Positions 54,169 through 61,638 of a stretch of 61,638 bases of DNA are shown one piece after another. The position numbers and the translations under genes are program-made. The stretch is from Phialocephala subalpina (lineage: Eukaryota; Ascomycota; Leotiomycetes; Helotiales; Mollisiaceae): contig FJOG01000003.1 of the NCBI GenBank assembly GCA_900073065.1, positions 603,480 to 665,117 of the forward strand. The letters run 5' to 3'. Below the pieces are notes generated by a model. That model saw only the letters and a program-made list of their open reading frames with translations. It searched no databases and was not told the origin of the DNA. Numbering within the stretch: the stretch's first letter is position 1; each line of letters starts with the position of its first letter.

Positions 54169-55687
54169 GGAAAGATGAGGGGAAAGGAGAGAGACGAATT
54201 GAAAAATACGATGGGAGGAAGAACATGTGAAAAAGAGCAACTGGGACGAGTCCAAAATTCCTCGAAGTGGACTGGGAGAGAGGAGTTAGATGTGCAGAAA
54301 AGGAACCCTGAGGATGGGGATGAAGGTACCAAAAGAAAACTTTGATTTGATAAGCCCATTATACAGGACTGTGATGATGTTATTGCTGTCATTCTGGAGA
54401 CAGCTCGCAATTTTAAGGAAGAGGAGAAGAGCGAGACGTGAGATTTGGTGGCTTGAAGGATTACAAGGCTGAAGTGGGGCAACCGCGGCCAACAGATTTG
54501 GCCCCAAGCCTTGCTCAACGCGGGAACAGATTCGTAACCTTGATTGGAGAGGAACACGACGCAGTAAGGCTACCACTGCATGAGGCGCAGTTTTCATCAC
54601 AAAAAGGGGCCCAAGTTCAAGTCGTAAATGTACTTTTCAATACTTGGAATGACCAACCGATTCGCAATCCACTTGAAGTCTCGAACGTCGAAGACAAACC
54701 CGCATTATCCAACATTCGACAATTCGTGGCCATTCTCAGATATGATACACCCATCTCTAAGATCTGCCTATGCCCGCGAAGATCATATCAAGGCCTGAAG
54801 AATATCGTTCTTTTTTCTCCTCCGTACAGATTTTCAGATCTGATTTGCCGATAGTTTCAGATCTCTTTGACCACTTGGCAGGTGAGTGGAGCGAATGAAA
54901 CATGTTCGAGACTCGTCGGCCCCTGAAAATGCAACGTTTGTGCAGTCGAGAACGCCTCCCGCCGCCCAATTGGCGCCAACTCAACGTCCAAGCAAACACC
55001 ACACCACACATCTAAGGATTTTCCCTCCCAATTCAACACTTGATGTTCTCCTGACTGCTGCATGAATATCGCATTGGCATTCAGAAATACTCTTCAGCCC
55101 TGTCCCCGTTTGAATCTCACCGCAGACCGGCCTGCACCAATTTTACGTGGTGGCACTCGAGTGGACCGAGCCGCTCAGCCGCTCTCCTTTGCCCCTGCCA
55201 ATGTTCCCATCCCCATGTATTTTTATCCTCGTCTTTAAATGCCGCGCACCTATCACGCACCTATCACGCACCTCAAGTCGTACCTCGCACGCAGGGACAA
55301 GGAAGATCCATATCCAGAAAGAGACATAGTGACATACTCTACGGTTAAGATATTTTTCAGACGTTTTGGAAACGTGAACGACCCACTGTTACAAGGGTGA
55401 GCTGACTGGGGGCGGATTCAGGGGTAGGTGCTGGGCTGGCGAAGCGAGATGTTTTTATTTTCGACTGACCGTTTATAATGGTGAGCTCTTCTCCACATTC
55501 GTATTCCATTCACTTGTTTCTTCTCCGCAATTCCAGTTCATTTCTCTCCCTCCGCCTTGCGATCTACATAATTTTTGTCATTTTTTCTTTGCTTTCCCAT
55601 AATCTTCAATCTCAAGTCTCCAAGGGAGATATCTTCTGAACTTCACCTTCTCTCCACAACGACAACGAACTCTTGCGACCACCCATT
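54169..55687. other. intergenic, no supported gene
   Basis: A 138-codon frame (54438-54854) and shorter ones lack features. A short tandem CCTATCACGCA-type repeat occurs at about 55249-55271. The last 200 bp, pyrimidine-rich, probably hold the bestrophin-gene promoter. Confidence 0.4.
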
Positions 55688-57259
55688 ATGGCAGACGAAG
55701 GCGGCGTAGCTCCTGCCTCAGGAGCCCCAGCATCAGCAGCAGACCACGAATACACCACCGCCCACGAGATACCCCAATTCGTGCAAAATACCTCTCGAAA
55801 ATCAACATGGACGAAATCCGTCGGCGACATCCATGTGTCTGGCACCCAAACTCCAATGTCGAACTTCCGCCACAGTCAGATACCTGATCTTAGTCTCGAC
55901 TCTTACTTCGTACGCCCCCCATTCCCGACAATATCATTGCATATAGCTAATATGATGCTAGGTCGGACCCCGCGATCTAGACGCCCACTCCAAACTCCCC
56001 TACTTCCTCCGCGTCCACGGCTCCGTCACCCCCCGGATGATCCTCCCATTGACCCTAATCGCAATCTGGTCCTCCCTCATAACCTGCCTCTCCAAATTTG
56101 TCTACCCGCTCGCCGTCAACACCGTCCTTCTCACCGTGCTCGGTTTCGTCGTCGGTTTGGCGCTCTCTTTTAGGAGTTCTACGGCTTATGAACGTTATTC
56201 CGATGGGAGAAAGAGTTGGGCTACTTTGAGTGTGCAGAGTAGGAATTTGGCGAGGTATATTTGGGTGCATGTTTCGGAGAGGCCCGAGTGTGCGAAGGAG
56301 GACTTGCTTTCCAAAGTCACTGCTATCAACTTGATTCTAGCATTCGCGGTTTCTCTGAAGCATAAACTCAGATTCGAACCATACGCACACTATCCGGATA
56401 TTGCGAGTTTGGTAGGACATCTGGATACATTCGCCAAGTCGGCACATAAGGAGGAAAACCTTGTTGTTAAAAAGAAGACTCCTTGGAAGGTTGTGGGCGA
56501 ATATTTGGGCCTCAGCATGGCGAACTCGAACCCCCGAAAGGCAATCAAGCGTGCGGATCGTCCACTTGGAAATCTGCCATTGGAAATCCTCACCTATCTC
56601 TCGAGCTACGTCGAGGAAGTAACAGTCAACCAAACGCTCAAGAGCGCCGTTGTTCAAGGCCAAATTTGTATGTCCCCCTCCAGCCTCAACCCCCGCACAA
56701 AATAATTATACTAACAGTTAGAAAAGTGACCTCGTTGGCATCCCTAACTGACACCGCTTCCTCCGCCGAACGCGTCCTCACCACCCCCCTCCCCGTCGGC
56801 TACAACATCCTCATCTCCCAAATCGTCCTCCTCTACGTCTACCTCCTGCCCTTCCAACTCTTCTCCGCTCTTGACTGGGTCACCATCCCTGGTACCATCG
56901 CCGCCGCATACATCATTTTAGGTCTAGCAGCGATCGGAAACGAGCTCGAGAACCCTTTCGGTAACGATGTGAATGATTTGCCACTTGATCATTACTGCAC
57001 AGAATTGGCCGGGGAGCTAGATACGTTGATGGCGGTTCCGGCGCCGAGGTTTACGAGAGTCGTGAGAGGGGAAGAAGGGGAGGGAGGCGATAACAAGGTG
57101 TTTTGGCCGTTATCCGAATCCGGATTCTCGACGTGGTACCAACGCTCTGAATCGGACATCAGGTCGGCGCTCCGCGCGAAGGTGTTGGTGTCCAAGGGCT
57201 TGGATGAGGGCGCGAGGGCGAAGAGTCAAGATGGATCTGGGACGACGTTCGACGCATAG
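55688..57259 (+). CDS. bestrophin-like (UPF0187) anion channel
   Basis: Bestrophin/RFP-TM family membrane protein, a chloride or anion channel in characterised members. Three exons (55688-55909, 55962-56667, 56718-57259) join in frame to 489 residues. The N-terminus of about 90 residues is hydrophilic and Ala/Ser/Thr-rich. Then come FLRVHGSVTPRMILPLTLIA (the family's first hydrophobic stretch, about 85-105), LLTVLGFVVGLALSFRSSTAYERYSDGRKSW (helix plus the conserved SFRxxxAYxRYxxGR motif, about 122-152) and, after a polar stretch, PVGYNILISQIVLLYVYLLPFQLF and GLAAIGNELENPFGNDVNDLPLD (C-terminal conserved NPFG-DxNDLP motif). The FRSSTAYER and ENPFG-NDLP motifs are typical of the fungal branch. 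No lesions. Location (plasma membrane or organelle) is not evident. Confidence 0.9.
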
Positions 57260-57479
57260 ACCGTTGATCTGTGGCAACTTTACTTTGTTTTGAATAATAC
57301 AGCAAAGCGGTAAGGGAGGGAAAATCGTTGGGTATGATTTCGGAGGAGAATGCTCGTGTTTCTGTTTCGTACTGGTTAGCCATGCATTGCGAGGCGTTTA
57401 TAATACTTACTATACCATCCAACGATCTCTCGGTTAGAGACGAATAAAAGCAAGGTTGCTTCTACACACTGCTTCCGTA

Positions 57480-60400
57480 TTGCCATGTGCCGGATTTCTA
57501 CTAGGATTTCGAGGCCGAGTGGCGCACTCAAGTCTTGCTCCACCTCATATCGCATTTCGTATTCCTCATCCCGTCTTTTGCTTGCACCTGTAGATATTTT
57601 CGCCTTCTCGGTTCCCGCTTATAGAACAACATCCAGAGGTCCAATTTCTTACCTATTCACGTGCCTCGGGTTGCAAGTCCGACCTACCTCCCCTCTCCTG
57701 CCAATATATAAGCACCCTCACCCCTCCCAACGAAAGAGGGAACCACCAATGCCAGGAGAGGAAAGACTCATGGGCTGTCGAGCGCGTCGAGGACGCCACC
57801 GTACCGTGCCAACGTGGGTCATTCCTCCTGCCCGCAATGCTTGGTTTTCTTGCGGCAACTTTCTGCTTTCTCTGCGAACGCGCGGCTCGTAGTGTAGTTT
57901 TCTTTTCGTCTTATCTGATTGATGGCGGGAGGAGAGTTGATAGTGAAATTGACTGTGTGGTCTCAAATTTCTGCGTTGAAGTGGGGTGATATTGCGCAAA
58001 AGTTGATTAGATGTTTCTTTTCACTGCTTCAAAAACATAAGCTCCACTGTTCCCAGTTGGAGTACCATGCCTGGGGTCCCAGCAGACCCGTCATACTGGA
58101 GATCGTCGAAGATAATGAGTTTGTATTTTCGAGCTTGACCTGGGGTTGTGTTTTTATACCTACGATCCGAAGAGGTGATCCAAAATTCCGTATTCGATCA
58201 AATCTTGCGTTTGGCCCTCGCCCAAGTTTTGGATCAGCAAGTGCCCAATTCCCTCCCTCCTTCCAACAAACAGCAATACCACAAACTTAAGAATGTTACT
58301 CTCAGAGAGTAGTCCGTAGGACGCCGAGCGCGTCAACATTGGAACAATACCCCGCCCTACCTTGAAGCTTTATACCATTGAAACAAGCTTCTCTTTTGTT
58401 CGGATTTTTGGTTCAGGTGCGAATTCGGGGTCTTAACTTGTGGTGTGAGATTGTTTCGCTTCATTAGATTGGTAGCGGAGGGGGAGTTGATAGCGATTTG
58501 GGATTCTATTTGAAGTTGTAGAGGTGGGTGTGAGTTGATACCACGAAGAAGTTTGGTACGTTATTACAATTCTTTCAGAATAAAAGTTACACGGCTATTC
58601 TACTAGAATTCTCTGAGAGGATCGTCAACAAACTATCTATCGTGGAAAGGTAGTTTATGATTCTGAATTCAGCTTGAGGTTGAGCTTTTATATCCGAGAT
58701 CTCGATCATTCTTTGAGGATCTTGCGTTCCAATCATTTCCAAAGCTGTACTTTAGTCAATATCGGTATTATGAGTGCTTTAATTCACCTCTCACCTTGCA
58801 CTATTGCTTGTATCTATTCTCTAGTGTCCTTTAGAGTTGTATATAAACACCCACCAGTCATCCCAACGAAGACCACAAAGTCGATTCCACACCAGAGCTC
58901 TTTCATAAGGTGTGAAGAAGAGGACGACCCCAGTGGATCTCGTTCTCTGTGCTTCGCTGAGAGTGAATTGAGCAGGGATGGCTTTCGCCATCTCGCCTTT
59001 GCCTCACGTGGCTGCTCGAGGGAAATAGGGATCATTCTTCGTTTGAAAAAGTTAGCAGCGAAGAGGAAGTTGACAACAGAACTTTGGTATTTTATTTGCC
59101 GAAGTGGACGGAAGTCTTTACCAATCAAAATCCAGATATACCCTTAACACTATTCAGAAACAAAGCTCACATGTTTTTGAGCTGAATACCCGAGCTGGTT
59201 GGAGGTTCGTCGTGGTATGAGAGAACATCCATGAGGAAGTTAAAGCATTTGAACTTCAGTTTAGATTAAGCTTTTATACCAGCGATCTTGACCCTTCTTC
59301 GAGGACCTCGCGTTCATTCCACTTTTATATCCTCCCTCCTCGAGATCAACAGCAAATTATTTTGTTTCCTCTTTCCCTTTGTGTGCACTGTGCAAGATAC
59401 CGCCTTCCCCCATTCAGTCTTAAACCTTTCTCGCTCGAAACCAAAGCAGCAACTAATTCAATCTCTTTTTCCACCTACGTCCATCTTACCGCACTTCCCA
59501 GCAGTATATAAGCGCCATCTCCTCCTTGCAATGAAGGGCGCAGCCTTTGCTCGTGAACCGCTTTGCGTTCAGGGGTGTTGAGTGTGTTGGGAGAGACAAA
59601 TAAGCCCGGCGATGTCGAATATTCTATTATTGCCGCCGAATGAGTTCAGGTGCTTTTTGAAGCTGTGAATTTCGATGCTGCTTCTCCTGGGTAGGAGTAC
59701 ATCTGTGGGTCGGTATTGTTGTCATTTGGTGGGCGTGGCGGAAGAGGGGAAGCTGATAACAAAAATGGTAAGAGCTTGCGCCATTGCTCACCGTACACCT
59801 AAGCGAAACCCCATCCTCAACCACAACCCCAAACACTCCTTCTCCCCTTATAAATTTATTAAGAAAACGTATGAAATCTAATCCCTTATCCTTTCTTTTT
59901 TTTATCCTATATTTTTTGAGAAATATAAAAGTATATAAGACTCATTATTAAAATTTATTGTGGTGGGGGTTTCGCTTAAGTGTACGGCGAGCAATGGCGC
60001 AAGCTCTTACTTTATCTACATCCGGAGTCTTACTACAATCAGAAGACGTCAAAATGCAGAGCATCCTTTGTATCGCTTGCCGTTATTCAAACCAAAGCTT
60101 CGAGAGATTTTGGAAAAACGGCGAATCCAGCTTGAATCGTCCTACTTGAAAGGTTGGCTTTTTGGTTACCAGAATAGACTTCGACTTGTGCTTCTATACC
60201 CGAGAGCATTCCGAACCCTCCAAGATCTTGTGTTCAATTCACTTCTGTAGCTGGTCCTCGTTAAACTTTCAGATCAACAAGGCTCTTTGTCTCGCCCCTC
60301 ATTTCCAACTAAATTCAATCTGGTACCTCTTTTGCCTGTATATAAGCACCCTCCACTCCTTCCAGTGAAGTTCTAGACCACCCGAGTAAAGAAATGCGTG

Positions 60401-60580
60401 AGGAATGCAACGCCGATTCTAGGGGTACGCAGGCATCACTATCCTCATGACCAACTCGAGACGAAGAATATCTCGCTTTATGTTTCGATGCATTGCTGTA
60501 CGGATCGTTTCCTATGGGCGATCTTCCTTCCGGTTTAAAACATTGGCAGCGGAAGAGAAGTTGACAATAAAAATGAGATC
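57480..60580. repeat. array of about five diverged non-coding repeat units
   Basis: Three conserved segments recur in the same order and orientation. Segment B (TTTTATAYCCGAGATC...GATCTTGCGTTC) is near 58151, 58686, 59268 and 60188. Segment A (TATATAAGCACCCTCC...AACGAAG) is near 57705, 58840, 59505 and 60338. Segment C (GCGGAAGAGGAAGTTGAYAA) is near 57924, 58471, 59054, 59737 and 60547. Spacing is B to A 149-237 bp and A to C 208-235 bp in every unit where both are present. Unit 2 lacks a recognisable A and unit 1 lacks a clear B. No open frame is conserved between units. Segment A and parts of B look like TATA boxes, so each unit may be an old promoter-bearing element such as a solo LTR, or a non-coding transcription unit. 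Confidence 0.6.
59771..60007. mobile_element. MITE, 237 bp, TA target duplication
   Basis: Terminal inverted repeats of about 42 bp start AGAGCTTGCGCCATTGCTCA on the left. The right arm matches its complement with two mismatches in 42. TA dinucleotides flank both ends (59769-59770 and 60008-60009), and the interior is AT-rich without coding. This is the structure of a non-autonomous Tc1/mariner or Pogo-type element. It sits just after segment C of repeat unit 4, so it inserted after the array had formed. Confidence 0.85.
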
Positions 60581-61284
60581 GTGTTCAAGGTGTTGGGGTT
60601 AGGAGGGCGGAATATTTGCGGTTCTTCAAAAATGAAAGCTTTGTGAGTATTGGGTTTAAAGGTTGCTTTTTCAAATGTGGAGTAGCAAATCAATACGATC
60701 AGTGGAGATGGATTCTGGTTTGATGATGTTTAGTGCAGGATAGTGTGGTCAAAAGAAAAGGAAGTGCTTTTACAACGGGGATGCTTAAGATTCTCAATGT
60801 TTTGCGATCCGTTCCGGTAGTCAGGTCTCTCTCTTCTTCTTCTTCTTCTTCTTCTTCTTCTTCCTCTAAGGTTCAAACCATCGCATTGATTCCCATCAAC
60901 TCCCTTTAAGTCCAAGCGAGTGGCTCTGTTGGGAGTAAATAAGTCTCCACTTCCAACGAGCAGCACAACATGAACCCGAGGTTTTGTACCCTCAATACAT
61001 CACGGATCTCGATTTTATAAAAAGATAAACGTGCAAGCTTGGGTTGGATGTAATTACTTCCAATCGAGACGAGAAAGCTTTTGACTCACGTCTGCATTGT
61101 TGTTTGCCATTAATCCTCACCTCCTTTGCGCGCTCGCTTAGTCGCGGCGCACGTGACCCATCGCGGCTTTGCTCACCTTCGCTTCACTTTATCCTTACTT
61201 ATCCTCACCCGTACTCACCTGCATCTCACCACCCTTTCACCTCTGTTGACCTTTGCTCACCTTACCCTCGGTAGTTCGACCCCT
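60581..61284. other. intergenic, no gene seen
   Basis: Continues from the repeat array. Contains a trinucleotide microsatellite and a C/T-rich stretch (61110-61270). No coding sequence supported. Confidence 0.4.
60833..60862. repeat. microsatellite (CTT)10
   Basis: Ten perfect CTT copies, non-coding. Confidence 0.95.
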
Positions 61285-61638
61285 GTTATCCTTAGTATAA
61301 TATTAAAGTTATAATTATCTTAGTAATATAATTCTTAATAAAATTAATATTTAATAAAAAGAATTAAAAAAATCAAATAAATTCCCAGGGTTAAAATAAG
61401 TACTCTAATATTAATATATACCTTCGAAATGCTTCTTTTAATTATACTTTTTATATTAATGCAAAAATTAAATTAGAATTTTATTTTATTTTATATTTTT
61501 AATTAAATTTTATATTATAAATTTTATTATTATTATTATTATATATTATTTTCATTATAAAAATTCCAATTTATTAATTTATTAATATATATTACTTCTC
61601 GTATTCATTTTATAAGAATTCATTTTATATTTTAAAAG
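61285..61638. repeat. AT-rich block at the window end (RIP-like)
   Basis: From about 61285 to the end the sequence is almost only A and T (AATTAAAAAAATCAAATAAA-type), no open frames, like the block at 40.9-41.4 kb. Its far edge lies outside the window. Confidence 0.6.

Noticed and set aside
1..61638. tRNA, 5S or other structured RNA genes
   Set aside because: I looked for B-box-like GGTTCRANYCC words. Hits such as the one near 60871 lack a matching A-box and a cloverleaf.

Overview
This window is nuclear DNA from a filamentous ascomycete (Pezizomycotina; a Leotiomycete is my best guess, by inference). Evidence: short GT-AG introns of about 45-60 nt (a few of 110-200 nt) with CTRAY-type branch points, fungal-only families (2EXR, Fungal_trans_2-like, RTA1, DUF8021, SSU1-type TDT transporters, hydrophobin-like cysteine arrays), and blocks of nearly pure A+T that resemble RIP-mutated repeats. 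I see no bacterial operon, rRNA, tRNA or CRISPR.

Layout. 0.5-7 kb is decayed: a frameshifted 2EXR gene, a heavily broken beta-lactamase-like serine hydrolase and a broken RTA1 membrane protein. 7.3-11.5 kb holds a small unknown gene, the mitochondrial acetylornithine aminotransferase (ARG8 type) and an intact 2EXR gene. 12.1-13.8 kb is a truncated, frameshifted tyrosinase butted against an orphan 5' fragment on the other strand. 14.1-25.9 kb holds a DHA1 drug/H+ antiporter, a small cupin, an SSU1-like sulfite exporter, a DUF8021 protein, a GNAT acetyltransferase, a GH76 alpha-mannanase-like protein and a DHA2 vacuolar-type transporter.

26.9-34.2 kb looks like a small catabolic group: a Baeyer-Villiger-type flavoprotein, an FMN-dependent monooxygenase of the nitrilotriacetate/DszA type (with a one-base frameshift) and a Dal5-type anion permease. 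35-46.5 kb is mostly fungal genes of unknown role: an acidic low-complexity protein split by a 19-bp tandem duplication, a SANT-like protein, a transcription-factor-like protein and an unknown 299-residue protein. An AT-rich block lies at about 41 kb and another at about 45 kb. 46.7-49.1 kb has two adjacent secreted proteins with the eight-cysteine hydrophobin order. 49.9-57.3 kb has an HSL-type alpha/beta hydrolase, a decayed single-pass membrane protein and a bestrophin-like channel.

57.4-61.6 kb has no convincing protein gene. It carries about five diverged copies of a non-coding repeat with TATA-like boxes. One copy is interrupted by a 237-bp MITE with TA target duplications. The window ends in another AT-rich block.

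The most notable overall features are the high density of broken genes among intact ones and the 57.4-60.6 kb repeat family. Several breaks are single-base changes that could be assembly errors; the heavily mutated genes cannot be explained that way. Exon coordinates were worked out by hand from splice signals and reading-frame continuity.
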